From Actinopolymorpha sp. NPDC004070 (GTDB lineage Bacteria > Actinomycetota > Actinomycetes > Propionibacteriales > Actinopolymorphaceae): a DNA stretch of 64,000 nt. Below the pieces are notes generated by a model. The model did not search any database and had not been told where the DNA came from. It was given only the letters and a program-made list of their open reading frames with translations. The stretch covers positions 1 through 64,000 of the forward strand of contig NZ_JBEXMJ010000015.1 in NCBI RefSeq assembly GCF_040610475.1, in the 5' to 3' direction. A program made the position numbers and the translations under genes. Positions 17,104-29,300 of this stretch are shown in pieces (position 1 is the first letter of the stretch; the number at the start of each line of letters is the position of its first letter).

Positions 17104-18930
17104 CTACTCTCGCTCGTCGGCGGTCCGGCGGCGGCGCACCGCGACCAGTGCGGCGGCCGCGGCGACCACGACGACGACCGCACCGCCACCGAGGTAGAGG
17201 CCGGTCCGCGACTCCTTCTTCTCGGCCTTCACCACCGGCTTGGCCGAGACGAACGCCCAGTTGCCCTGCTGGCCGGAGATCATGCCCCGCTTCGCCGGCT
17301 GCTTGACGAAACCGGTCCAGCGGTCGCTGCGGTAGGCCTCCAGCGTGTCGGCGTACCTCAGTACGACAACCGGCGCCTGGGTGTAGAGGATCTGCTGCAT
17401 CTGCTTGACGAGATCCGCCCGCTTGGCGAGGTCGCTCTCCTGCTTCTGCTGCTCGTGCAGCTTGTCGTAGGCGGGGTTGCAGTAGAAGGTCTCGGTGTCG
17501 CGCTGGGTGCCGGAGCCGTCGTCGGGGAGCACGCCGCACGTGTGCAGACTGAGGATCGACGTCGGGTCGGGCCCCACGCCCCAGCCGGAGAAGATGATGT
17601 CGTACTTCCCGAGGTAGAGCAGGTCGTTGAGCTTGGTGAAGTCGGCACTCTCGATCTTGGTGTCGATGCCGATCTGCTTCCACCAGCCCTTGAGGTACTC
17701 CGAGTCGGTGGCCTCCGACGGGGTGTCGGCGTGGTTGAGCAGCCGGAACTTCAGCGGCCGGCCGTTGCCCGGCATCCGCCGGATGCCGTCGGGGCCACGC
17801 TTGTAGCCCGCCTTGTCGAGTATGCGGTTGGCCTCGGCGATGTCGTACGTCACCTTCTCCGACCCGCTGGGCTGCCAGAAGTACGTACTGAAGATCGGCG
17901 GTATGTAGCTCACACCGGGCTGGGCGAGACCGTCGTTGACCTTCTTGATCAGCTCGTCCTTGTCGATGGCGTGGTGGATCGCCTGCCGCACCCGGGGGTC
18001 CCTCAGCGCCGGGTGCCCGTCGCCCAGCGTCTTGCCGTCCTTGGTGCGCGCGCCGACGTTGAACGTGATGGCGCTGAACCGGCGGTTCTGGGCCTGGTTG
18101 AGGGTGATCCCGGGCTTGTTCCGCAGCGCCTTGTACTGCGCGGGGGTGAGGCCGCTCACCAGGTCGACCTCACCGGCGAGCAGCGCCTGCACGCTCGCGT
18201 CGGGCGTCTTGTAGTAGCGGAAGACGAGTTCGTCGTAGGCGGGCGGGCCGTCCCAGTAGTTCTTGTTCGCCTTCAGCCGGATGTACTGGTCGGTCTTGAA
18301 CTCCACCACCTGGAAGGGCCCGGAGCCGACCAGCGGGAAGTCGAAGTTCTTGAAGTCGCCGATGTTCTTCACCTTCGACCAGATGTGCTCGGGCACGATC
18401 GCGTTGTCGAGGGCGAGCATCTGGTTGGTCGGTCGCTTGAGCTTGATGACCAGGGTGGTGTCGTTCGGCGCGTCGACACTGGCGAAGTTCTCCACCAGGT
18501 CGGAGGAGGACGCCCGGGCCGCCTTGTCGGTCATCATCAGCCGGTAGGTGAACGCCGCGTCGTGCGCGGTCAGCGGCTTCCCGTCGGAGAACTTCACGCC
18601 CTTGCGGATCGTGTAGGTCCAGGTCAGGTGGTCCGCCGACTCCTCCCACTTCGTGGCCAGTCCCGGAATCGGCCTGAAGTCCTTCGCACTCCAGTCGATG
18701 AGCGAGTCGTAGGTCAGCCCTGCCACGGTGTAGCCGATCGCGAAGAACGACATGAACGGGTTGAACGTGTCCACCGACTGCGAGGCGGCCACGACCAGTT
18801 GCCTCGGCTGCTTGCTCGCCGGCGCCTCCTCGGCGTGCCCGACGCCGGCGGGGAGGCAGAGCGCGACCACGGCGAACAGCGCCGCCAGGACGGCGAGGGC
18901 TCTCTTCCGCGATCGGGTGGCTGTCGGCAT
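17104..18930 (-). CDS. ABC transporter substrate-binding protein, family 5, with C-terminal membrane anchor
   Basis: A 608-residue extracytoplasmic solute-binding protein (SBP_bac_5), the first gene of the importer operon. A Sec signal peptide (about 1-33, ending VGHA) has no lipobox Cys. The family core includes NPFMSFFAIGYTVAGLTYDS, YTIRKGVKFSDGKPLTAHD, VGSGPFQVVEFKTDQYIRLK and VRQAIHHAIDKDELI. Unusually, the protein ends with GLYLGGGAVVVVVAAAAALV then RRRR (about 572-600), a transmembrane anchor with a basic stop-transfer tail, so it is held by its C terminus and not by a lipid. Family members bind peptides, nickel or oligosaccharides; with GH13 downstream an oligosaccharide is conceivable but unproven. 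Confidence 0.9.
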   Translation of the reverse strand: MPTATRSRKRALAVLAALFAVVALCLPAGVGHAEEAPASKQPRQLVVAASQSVDTFNPFMSFFAIGYTVAGLTYDSLIDWSAKDFRPIPGLATKWEESADHLTWTYTIRKGVKFSDGKPLTAHDAAFTYRLMMTDKAARASSSDLVENFASVDAPNDTTLVIKLKRPTNQMLALDNAIVPEHIWSKVKNIGDFKNFDFPLVGSGPFQVVEFKTDQYIRLKANKNYWDGPPAYDELVFRYYKTPDASVQALLAGEVDLVSGLTPAQYKALRNKPGITLNQAQNRRFSAITFNVGARTKDGKTLGDGHPALRDPRVRQAIHHAIDKDELIKKVNDGLAQPGVSYIPPIFSTYFWQPSGSEKVTYDIAEANRILDKAGYKRGPDGIRRMPGNGRPLKFRLLNHADTPSEATDSEYLKGWWKQIGIDTKIESADFTKLNDLLYLGKYDIIFSGWGVGPDPTSILSLHTCGVLPDDGSGTQRDTETFYCNPAYDKLHEQQKQESDLAKRADLVKQMQQILYTQAPVVVLRYADTLEAYRSDRWTGFVKQPAKRGMISGQQGNWAFVSAKPVVKAEKKESRTGLYLGGGAVVVVVAAAAALVAVRRRRTADERE

Positions 18931-19194
18931 GAGGGTCCTCCTGAGGCGGCCACGAGGTCCCGCGTACGGCCGGTGCGCGGGTCCACGAAGTGGGTGTCAC
19001 GAACGCGATCCCACAAGAAAGTTGCTGCTGAGGTTTGTACCAGGCAGAAATCTGACGGAGATCGTCGACGAATGCTGGCGGTCGGTGGCACGCCAGGTCA
19101 AGGGTGGGTCCGCAGGTGGGACGAGCCGGTCGCAGGGCAGGATGGCGTGGTAGTACGAAACCACCCGAACGACCACCGAACGACCGGAGGATCC

Positions 19195-19623
19195 ATGGCC
19201 ACCACGCGTACGGCGAACGCCCACTGGGAGGGCTCCCTGATGGAGGGGGCCGGCCGAGTCTCGCTGGACTCGTCGGGCATCGGCACCTACGACGTCACCT
19301 GGGCGTCGCGAGCCGAGAACGCCGCCAGCGGCCGGACCAGCCCCGAGGAACTCATCGCCGCGGCGCACTCGACGTGCTACTCGATGGCGCTCTCGCACGG
19401 GCTCGCCCAGGCGGGCACGCCGCCGGAGAAGGTCGACACCAAGGCGGACGTGACGTTCCAGCCCGGTGAGGGCATCACCGGCATCCACCTGACCGTGCGC
19501 GCCAGCGTGCCCGGTCTGGACGCCGACGGGTTCGCGGCCGCGGCCGAGGGCGCGAAGGAGAACTGCCCGGTGTCGAAGGCGCTCGCCGGCACCAAGATCA
19601 CCCTCGACGCCGCGCTGGTCTGA
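19195..19623 (+). CDS. osmC: OsmC-family peroxiredoxin-like protein
   Basis: A 142-residue OsmC/Ohr-family protein that reduces organic hydroperoxides through two cysteines. The first redox Cys lies in AAHSTCYSMALSHGLA, the second in AKENCPVSKALAGT, as expected. NAHWEGSLMEGAGRVSLDSS is typical of the OsmC subgroup, more than of Ohr. The ATG follows CCGGAGGA. It is divergent from the importer operon; the 264 bases between (18931-19194) show no gene. No OhrR-type regulator is adjacent. Confidence 0.9.
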   Translation: MATTRTANAHWEGSLMEGAGRVSLDSSGIGTYDVTWASRAENAASGRTSPEELIAAAHSTCYSMALSHGLAQAGTPPEKVDTKADVTFQPGEGITGIHLTVRASVPGLDADGFAAAAEGAKENCPVSKALAGTKITLDAALV

Positions 19624-19713
19624 GCGTCGTACGAGCCTGTACGTCGTACCAGTCGTACGGCCTGAACGCCGTCTACTGGGACGGGCCGCACACCGGGACG
19701 GGCCGGCCGGGGG

Positions 19714-20625
19714 TCACACCCCGGCGGCCTGGCCCGGCTGGCCCGGCCAGATCGGCGCGGGCACCCGGATGCCCTTGGCGTCGAACAGCGCCTTCAGCCG
19801 CAGCCGCAGCTCCCGCTGGACCCCGAAGTGCTCGTTGGGCCGGGTCTTGCCGATCACCCGCAGGGTCAGCGCCGCGCCGTTGACCTCCTCGATCCCGACG
19901 ACGTGCGGCGCCTCCAGGATCCGGTCGCGGAACTCGTCCTCGTCGCTGAGCGTGCGGGCGGTGTCGTTGATGAGCTCCTCGACCTGGGCGACGTCCTCGT
20001 CGTAGGCGACCGAGACGTCGAGGACCAGGCTGGACCAGCCCTGGCTCTTGTTGCCCACGCGGACGATCTCGCCGTTGCGCACGTGCCACAGCACACCGTC
20101 GCCGTCCCGCAGCCTGGTCACCCGCAGGCCGACGCCCTCCACGGTGCCGGTGGCCTGGCCCATGTCGATGACGTCGCCGACGCCGTACTGGTCCTCCAGC
20201 AGCATGAAGACACCGGAGATGAAGTCCTTGACGAGGTTCTGGGCGCCGAAGCCGATCGCGACGCCCACGACGCCGGCGCTGGCGATGATCGGCGCCATGT
20301 TGTAGCCGAGCTGCTGCAGCACCATCAAGGAGGTGACACCGAAGATCACCGCCGTGGCGATGCTCTTGAACAGCGATCCCAGCGCGTGCGCCCGCTGGGC
20401 CCGGCGCTCGTGGTAGAGCCCGCCGGGGTTGGACAGCAGCGCGGCCGCCTTCTGGCTGCCGAGGAAGTGCTTCGGCTTCGGCAGCCCGGCCGTCGTGCCG
20501 ACCACCCGGTCGATCAGCCGGTTGAGGCCGAACCGGACGGCGACGGCCAGCACGATCAGCAATGCGATGTGCGCGGGCACGTCGGCGAGCTGGGTGAATC
20601 GCTCCCAGGTGAGTGCGAGGGACAT
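19714..20625 (-). CDS. Small-conductance mechanosensitive channel (MscS family)
   Basis: A 303-residue MscS-type channel that opens under membrane tension and releases solutes in osmotic downshock. Two to three transmembrane helices lie before residue 125; the pore helix is AGVVGVAIGFGAQNLVKDFI, the most conserved MscS signature. The beta domain (LLEDQYGVGDVIDMG, VRNGEIVRVGNKSQGWSS) follows, then the alpha/beta domain. The ATG at 20625 is used; longer in-frame extensions are Pro/Arg-rich and look non-coding. It is convergent with osmC. Confidence 0.9.
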   Translation of the reverse strand: MSLALTWERFTQLADVPAHIALLIVLAVAVRFGLNRLIDRVVGTTAGLPKPKHFLGSQKAAALLSNPGGLYHERRAQRAHALGSLFKSIATAVIFGVTSLMVLQQLGYNMAPIIASAGVVGVAIGFGAQNLVKDFISGVFMLLEDQYGVGDVIDMGQATGTVEGVGLRVTRLRDGDGVLWHVRNGEIVRVGNKSQGWSSLVLDVSVAYDEDVAQVEELINDTARTLSDEDEFRDRILEAPHVVGIEEVNGAALTLRVIGKTRPNEHFGVQRELRLRLKALFDAKGIRVPAPIWPGQPGQAAGV

Positions 20626-20898
20626 CAGCGGGTTCCAGGTGGCGCGGGGACGTCGGACCGACTCGAGCCTAGGTGGGCACTCTCGGCGAGCCGTCACCAG
20701 CCCGTCTGGTCGCGGGGTCGCGCCGGTGTACGAGATGCACGGTTCGCCCCGGATCGTCGCTCCTCGGGTGCGGTGACGCGCCGGGTGAGGCGCGCGGTGA
20801 TGTGGCCGGTGATGTCCCCTGGCCGTCAGGCGGCGGGGCACCCGCGCACGTGCGGGCGAGGGTGAGTACGGTTGTGGTCCGTGACGAAGGGTAGGGCG

Positions 20899-21279
20899 AT
20901 GATCGGTCGGGCTTTGCCGCGTGTTCTCGTCGTGGGTTCGCTCGCGACCGTCGGTGCCGTCGGCTCGGCGGGCGTCGCGCTGGCGGGGACCCCCGACACC
21001 TGGACCAAGGAAACGCCGATGCCGATGCTGGAGGTGCTCGGCATCTACGCCGGCATCCCGATCGGGTTGTTCGCGCTGATCACCTTGCTGGTGCTGACTC
21101 CTTCGCTGATCCGCGGTTCGCGGGTGCAGCCCGGCGTCTCCTGGAGCGGCCAGCCGGAGTGGTTCGGTGACCGGCCGGGCGCCGAGGAGAGCGTCGAGGC
21201 CGACCGCACCGAGCGGTCCACGGGTGGCCCCGAGGGCCCCACCGGCGCCGGACGAGGGGGCGCGGGTGGCCAGTGGTGA
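20899..21279 (+). CDS. Small membrane protein of unknown function
   Basis: A 126-residue protein that I do not recognise as a named family. Residues 1-30 are a signal-like hydrophobic segment (VLVVGSLATVGAVGSAGVAL ending ALA). A second helix, IYAGIPIGLFALITLLVLTP, is followed by a cytoplasmic tail rich in Gly, Pro and Glu (about residues 80-126). The ATG at 20899 follows GGGTAGGG; a GTG at 20872 is possible. The stop overlaps the start of the DUF5130 gene by 14 bases, so the two are translationally coupled and probably act together at the membrane. Confidence 0.75.
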   Translation: MIGRALPRVLVVGSLATVGAVGSAGVALAGTPDTWTKETPMPMLEVLGIYAGIPIGLFALITLLVLTPSLIRGSRVQPGVSWSGQPEWFGDRPGAEESVEADRTERSTGGPEGPTGAGRGGAGGQW

Positions 21280-21655
21280 CACGCTCAGCTCGCGGGAGCG
21301 CGCCGACATCGAACGCGCGGTCCGCATCGCCGAGCAGCTGTCCGGCCTGAGCTTCTCCGTCTACGTAGGCCCCGCCGAGGTTCCCGCGCGGGAGTACGCC
21401 GAAAAGCTGCACGCCGAGCTCGCGGCCCCCGAACACAGCGTCCTGGTGTTGGTCGACCCTGGCCGGCGCCAGCTGGAGATCGTGACCGGCACCGAGGCCC
21501 GCAGATTCCTTCGCGACACCGACTGCCAGCTGGTGGTGCTGGGCATGAAGTCGGCGTTCGCCGACGGTGACCTGGTGGGTGGCCTGGTGTCTGGCATCCA
21601 GCAGCTCGGCGACCACGCCCGTCACCCCCGCACGGTGCACACCGACGAGCCGTAG
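21266..21655 (+). CDS. DUF5130 family protein (TPM-like)
   Basis: A 129-residue soluble protein of the actinobacterial DUF5130 family, related to the TPM phosphatase-like fold. RERADIERAVRIAEQLSGLS and FSVYVGPAEVPAREYAEKLH are followed by SVLVLVDPGRRQLEIVTG and ADGDLVGGLVSGIQQLGDHA, all typical of the family. No enzymatic function is established. The GTG at 21266 lies inside the preceding membrane-protein gene. The family occupies the equivalent position near pepN in mycobacteria. Confidence 0.8.
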   Translation: MASGDTLSSRERADIERAVRIAEQLSGLSFSVYVGPAEVPAREYAEKLHAELAAPEHSVLVLVDPGRRQLEIVTGTEARRFLRDTDCQLVVLGMKSAFADGDLVGGLVSGIQQLGDHARHPRTVHTDEP

Positions 21656-21699
21656 GATCGCCTGAACCCCCGCAGTTGACCCAGCGAGGAGCCATCCCT

Positions 21700-22578
21700 G
21701 TGGTTGCCCCTGGCATGTCGATTCCCGCAGCCCTTGCTCCGCTGCCCGCCGGGTACGCCGAGTTGTACCGGCGGCTGTACCACGTGGTGGATGCCGACGA
21801 ACGGATCCGGGCGATGTGGCTGTCCGGGTCGCTGGCCCGTGGTGACGCCGACGCCGGGTCGGACCTGGACGTCCTCCTCGCCGTACGCGACGACGACTTC
21901 GACGCCTTCGCCGGCTCCTGGCGGGAGTGGCTCGGGACCGTCACGCCGACGCTGATCGCCCGGGCGCTGCCGTTCGCCGCCGGCGCCTTCTACGTCACGA
22001 CGGCCGACTGCCTGCGGCTGGACGTGGTGACCGAGCGGGTCTCCGGCCTGGGCGAGACGCCGCACCGCCACCGGCTGGCCGTCCTCGACCGCGACGGGCT
22101 GGACGCCACGGTGCCCGCGCCCGGGCCCGGCCGGGGTCCGGACACCGAGCAGATGGCCCGGCTGGTGGAGGAGTTCTTCCGGCAGCAGGCCATCTTCCCC
22201 GCGATGGTGGCGCGCGGCGACTGGCTGTGCGTCTGTGTCGGCGTTCAGCAGGCCCAGCAGATGCTGTACGACCTGTTCGTCCAAGCCAACCAGCCGCTGC
22301 CCCCGATGGGGATCAAGCGGTGGAGCGCGAAGCTCACTCCGGAACAACGCGCGGTGCTGGAGCGCCTGCCTGCTCCCTCTCCGAGCAACCCGGCCTCGGC
22401 GATCACCGCGATGCGGGCGACCGCGCTGGCCTGGCGGTTCGTCGGGAAGGCCACGCTGGTCGCGGCGGGGGTGCCGTGGCCGGCCGAGCTGGACCGCGCG
22501 GTCGGTGCGTACGTGGACCGCGAGGTCCCCTCGTTCCTCGCCGCGGCGTCCGCGCCGCCCGACGCCCGTCCGGGGTGA
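21700..22578 (+). CDS. Nucleotidyltransferase-domain protein
   Basis: A 292-residue protein with an N-terminal polymerase-beta-type nucleotidyltransferase fold: MWLSGSLARGDADAGSDLDV is the GSxxRG...SDxDL active-site motif with both metal-binding Asp residues, and LRLDVVTERV supplies the third acidic position. The C-terminal helical half resembles substrate domains of aminoglycoside nucleotidyltransferases. It could modify a small molecule or act as an antitoxin-like AMPylator; no HEPN partner is adjacent, so I favour a small-molecule role. The GTG at 21700 follows GCGAGGA; an ATG at 21715 is an alternative. Confidence 0.8.
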   Translation: MVAPGMSIPAALAPLPAGYAELYRRLYHVVDADERIRAMWLSGSLARGDADAGSDLDVLLAVRDDDFDAFAGSWREWLGTVTPTLIARALPFAAGAFYVTTADCLRLDVVTERVSGLGETPHRHRLAVLDRDGLDATVPAPGPGRGPDTEQMARLVEEFFRQQAIFPAMVARGDWLCVCVGVQQAQQMLYDLFVQANQPLPPMGIKRWSAKLTPEQRAVLERLPAPSPSNPASAITAMRATALAWRFVGKATLVAAGVPWPAELDRAVGAYVDREVPSFLAAASAPPDARPG

Positions 22579-22617
22579 CGCTTCCGGCCGCGGAGGCGGC
22601 CGTGCGGGAGACGTGAG

Positions 22618-22649
22618 GGGCCGGTGCCGGGATCACCCGGCACCGGCCC
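22618..22649. terminator. Bidirectional terminator between the nucleotidyltransferase gene and pepN
   Basis: GGGCCGGTGCCGGG (22618-22631) and CCCGGCACCGGCCC (22636-22649) form a perfect 14-base-pair stem with loop ATCA, followed by TTTC. It lies between two convergent genes. Confidence 0.8.
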
Positions 22650-22707
22650 TTTCGTACTGCTCAGCCGCCCGAACCCTCAGCCCCACAAGGGTTCGGCGAG
22701 CGTCAAC

Positions 22708-25263
<2,556 letters not shown>

Positions 25264-25383
25264 GCCGGCCATCCTTCCACGCGCGGCCCGGAGGCGGCGA
25301 CCGAGATCGGGCAGGTGGCGCGCGGTCGCGGCGTTCGGGGAATGCCGCCGGGGCGGGGCGGGTTGGATTCGTTCGGGGCCGAT

Positions 25384-25418
25384 CGTCGCCCGTGAACGGC
25401 GCGTCGCCCGTGAACGGC
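25384..25418. repeat. Tandem 17-mer direct repeat between pepN and the nitroreductase gene
   Basis: CGTCGCCCGTGAACGGC occurs at 25384-25400 and 25402-25418, one base apart (period 18). It lies in the divergent promoter region of the two genes. Confidence 0.6.
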
Positions 25419-25473
25419 ACGGCGCCGTGACCGGCCGAACACCGTGAGCGGCAGAACACGAGGAGGAGCAGGT

Positions 25474-26103
25474 ATGGCCGAGCAGCTCGAGACCGCTGAT
25501 TTCTGGTTCGACCCGATCTGTCCGTGGGCGTGGATCACGTCCCGCTGGATGCTCGAGGTCGAGCAGGTACGGCCGGTGCGGACCCGCTGGCACGTGATGA
25601 GCCTGGCCGTCCTGAACTCCGGGCGGGACCTGTCCGAGGACTACAAGAAGTCCATGGACAGCGCCTGGGGACCGGTGCGGATCGCGATCGCGGCGGCGCA
25701 GCGGGCCGAGCAGGAGGGCGCCGACGTGAACGTGGTGCTCGGCCGGCTCTACACCGAGCTCGGCACCCGCTTCCACCACGAGAAGAAGCCGCGCGAGCGT
25801 GCGACGTACGAGGAAGCGCTGGCGGCCGCCGGGCTGCCGGCCGAACTCGTCGAGGCCGCCGGGTCCACCGACTACGACGAGGCACTGCGCAAGAGCCACG
25901 CCGAGGGCATGGACCAGGTGGGGTACGAGGTCGGCACGCCGGTGATCAGCGTGGCCGGCTCGGCCTTCTTCGGTCCGGTCGTCTCGCCGATTCCGCGCGG
26001 TGAGGACGCCGGGAAGCTGTGGGACGGCGTACGGCTGGTCGCCGGGACCGACGGTTTCTTCGAGCTGAAGCGCAGCCGTACCCGCGGACCGGTCTTCGAC
26101 TGA
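25474..26103 (+). CDS. DsbA-fold mycothiol-dependent nitroreductase (Rv2466c-like)
   Basis: A 209-residue DsbA-like thioredoxin-fold protein closely resembling Rv2466c, the mycothiol-dependent oxidoreductase that activates nitro prodrugs: [63 protein letters not shown] and [20 protein letters not shown] align with it along the whole length. The active site here is Cys16-Pro-Trp-Ala19, where Rv2466c has CPWC, so this is a monothiol version that could work only through mixed disulphides with mycothiol. The ATG follows AGGAGGAG. A strong terminator follows. Confidence 0.9.
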   Translation: MAEQLETADFWFDPICPWAWITSRWMLEVEQVRPVRTRWHVMSLAVLNSGRDLSEDYKKSMDSAWGPVRIAIAAAQRAEQEGADVNVVLGRLYTELGTRFHHEKKPRERATYEEALAAAGLPAELVEAAGSTDYDEALRKSHAEGMDQVGYEVGTPVISVAGSAFFGPVVSPIPRGEDAGKLWDGVRLVAGTDGFFELKRSRTRGPVFD

Positions 26104-26148
26104 CCTTCGGCCGAGTTCCGACTGGTCTTCGACTGGTCCGGTTGGAGC

Positions 26149-26193
26149 CTCCCGGGGCCCTGGGCGTCCGAGCGCAGGCCAGGGCCCCGGGAG
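26149..26193. terminator. Terminator between the nitroreductase and M36 peptidase genes
   Basis: CTCCCGGGGCCCTGG (26149-26163) and CCAGGGCCCCGGGAG (26179-26193) form a perfect 15-base-pair stem. It lies between convergent genes and can serve both. Confidence 0.75.
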
Positions 26194-26300
26194 CGTTCAT
26201 CGGGGCCAAAGTCTCACCCTGAGGTTGACCTTCAGTGCCGACTTCGGTTCCGGTCTCGAGTGCGCCTCGAGGTCCGCCTGGCCCGGCGTCAGCTCCGGCA

Positions 26301-29300
26301 TCAGTTCCACACCGCCGATCGGGTGGGAGCGTGCCGGGTGTGCCGGTCGGCGCCGTACACCATCAGCTCGGCTACCGCGATGTCGCCGGCCTCGGCGGAC
26401 GCCAGGCAGTTCGAGGTGGCCAACGGGTCGGCCTCCTGCTCGCCGCGGTAGGCCGGATTGCCGGTGCACTGGGTGTCCAGGACGACCAGCCGCAGGTGGG
26501 TGGCGCGCCGATCACGTACGTCGAAGTCACGGAAGCCCAGGTCGGGCCGCATCGGCCGGGGCCGGGCGGTGTCGAACGCGGGTCCGGCGGCTGGGGCGAG
26601 GATCCGGGTCCAGCGGCCGTGCGGTCCGTCGCACCGCGGGCCACCCTGCACCTGCGCGCAGGTCTCCACCGCGAACCTCCGCAGGGCCGCGAACCGGTCC
26701 GTGGTCACCGCGCTGACCCGCACCGAACGCACCCATCGAGGTGCCGAGCCGGCCAGGTCGACCGTGACCGTCGTACCCCGTGCGTCCGGTCGCTGTCCGG
26801 TGACCGACCACGCCGTGGACTCCCGGTCGTCCACCAGCGCATCCAGCTGGGCAGCCTCCTGCCCGTGGGACGAACCGCCGGGCAGCACCCGCGCGCCGTT
26901 GGCCGCCGACGCGAGGTTGGGGTTCAGGTAGAGGGTGAGGTGGCGGGTACGACCGGCCTTCAGCGTCACGGTCGTGTGTCCCATGCCGTAGCCCGGTGCG
27001 CTCCAGGTGAGTTCGTAGCGTCCCGGCAGGAGCCGTACCGTCATCCCTCGGGTCGTCGCCGGATCGGTGTCCGCGACCGGAGTGGACGGGTCGGCGTACC
27101 TCCCGACGTGGATCCGGGCACCGGCGACCGATCGGCCGTAAGGCCGGGCGATCGCCGCCATCACCAGCTGTACGTGCGCGGCGGCGGGGCGGACGAATCC
27201 CGGCACGGTGAAGTCGGGCTCGCCGCGACGGTCCCCGCCCGGCGCGGTGGCCCGGGCGCCGAACCCGCGCCGTGCGAACGCCTCCCACAGCTCCGGCAGG
27301 TCGGCCCCGCCGAACCGCAGCCGGTTCGCGGCCAGCAGCGCGTTACGGGCGCCCAGCATGGAGACGCTGCTCTGCTGCAGCGACATCGAGTCCACGAGGA
27401 GCTGGATCCAGCGCCGGTTGCCCGGGCACCTGGTGACCGGAAGGGCGCCGCGGGCGCACGACCGCTGCAGCGCCCGGTCACCGGGCGGGGCGGTCGCGGC
27501 GTACTTGCGCACCAGCGCCCGGCGGATGTCCCAGTTGACCGCCGACCAGATCTCTCCGTCGGCGGCCAGCCCGCCGGCCGGGTCGTAGCCGACGTTGCCG
27601 TAGTTGAGCGGGGCGGTGCCGATCCGGTAGTTGCGAACGCCGCGCCAGTCGCTGCCCGCGACGTACGCCCCGATCGCCGCGCTCTCCGCCGGGCCGGTCG
27701 TCGAGCGCGCCTCCGGGGACGTCCTCGTGCCGGTCTCGGCGAGGAACTCCGCCGCCACCAGGTCGGCCCAGCCCTCCGCGACCGCCCGGCCGGCGACGGT
27801 GGTGATGCCGGCGTCCGGTCCGCCGACCAGCCGGCTGGCCATCGCGTGCGCGTACTCGTGCGCCACCACCCCGGCGTCGAAGGCGCCGTCCACGCAGGGG
27901 CCGTACCACTGCGCGGCCACCGGCTGGAAGAGGTAGTGGCCGGCGATCCCCGGCAGCCCGTCCTGCAGGGTCACCTGGTGGGCGCCGTTACGGCCGGTGA
28001 AGGTCGGGAAGCCGCCGCTGACCGCCGCCGTCTGCACGTGCCCGAGTTCGCGGTCGCCGTCCAGGCCGGCTCGGGTGCCGGGGGTGCCGGGGTTGACCTG
28101 CTGGAGGTTCCCCCGGCCCTCGTCGAACCCGAGCGCGTACGTCCAGTCGTGCAGCCGTGAATGCAGGGAGAAGACGTTCGCGACCGCCGCGTCGACGTCG
28201 TTGCCACCGGGCACGAGGGTGGCGGACGCGCACCGGGACCGGTGCCAGCTGTCGGTGAAGCCGGCGCCCGGACCGGCGACGGTGCGCTGCACGACGGCCG
28301 GAGGGACGAGCAGGTCGTACCACGCCGGTGCGGTGCGGGCGGCGTTGTTCACCGCCGCGTCCGCGCTGCTCGGTGGGCTGTACTCCGGACGCGCGTCCTC
28401 GGTGCCCAGGTGGTCGACCCGGTGGTGGAGCACCAGCACCGCACCCGTCACCGCGTCCACGAACGAGGTGTCGGCGTACGCCTCACCGCCCTGGACGTCG
28501 ACGACGTTCACCTCGTACGCCGGTCGCACTCCCCGGCCGGGCACGCCGACCGCGACCAGCCTGGCCTGCTGGGCCTGCGCCATGCCGACCACGGTGAACG
28601 TCGTCCACCGGCGCCGGTCGCGGGGGCGGTCGAGCAGGCCGACCGAGCCGGGGCTGACCACCCGCCCCACGTCGGCGGCCGCGCGCAGCCAGGCCTGGAC
28701 CGGGGTCAGCCGTGCGGGCGGCGGGGGAGCCGCGTCACCGTACGCCGAGGACGTGACGTAGACGACCTGGTTCCCGGCCACCGCCACGGAGACCAGGCCA
28801 CCGGCTCCGGCCGGCAGGCTGCCGAACCGCTCCCGGAAGGTCACCACGCCCGCCCGACCGGCGTCCCGTACGGCGGGTGCGTCTTCGTCCGGCACAGCCG
28901 AAGCGACCACGTCCTGTGCTGCCGAAGCCCCCGGGCCGGTCCCGTCGGTGAGCCCGTCGGTGAGCCTGGAGTCCTGGACGACCTCCAGGTCGCGCACCCG
29001 GTCGGCGGACATCCGGAAGAGCAGACGGTTGGCGGCCAGGAAGCCGCGCGCCACCTCGACCCGGGAGCCGCCGGGCAGGCCGGTCGCCAGCGGACCGTCC
29101 ACCCGGGTGATCTCGGCGGGGGTGGCGAACCTCGTCCACCGCACCGTCGCCGCCAGCCGGTGTGCCGCGGTTCGCTGTGCGCGCGAGGGGATCAGTTGGC
29201 CGTGGCGTACGTCGCGGTCCTCGCTCACCAGTGGCCGGTCCAGCGCCAGCACGCCGGCCGTGCCGGTCGCGCCGGCCGTACCGACCGGGCTGGGTCTGTC

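Noticed and set aside
16018..19623. A 1201-codon open frame on the plus strand across the ABC importer genes
   Set aside because: It is antisense to five clear transporter genes; its composition (His, Arg, Gly, Gln-rich) is that of a GC-skewed shadow. Only its last part, from 19195, is real (osmC).
21700..22578. Nucleotidyltransferase as part of a MNT/HEPN toxin-antitoxin pair
   Set aside because: The protein is too long for a minimal MNT antitoxin, and no HEPN-type gene lies next to it.
25384..25418. Tandem 17-mers as a CRISPR array
   Set aside because: Only two copies one base apart with no spacers and no cas genes; it is a simple duplication.
26197..26469. Possible extra C-terminal piece of the M36 peptidase in another frame
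   Set aside because: The peptidase frame ends naturally after its discoidin-like domain; the other frame is a shadow that merely runs past the stop.
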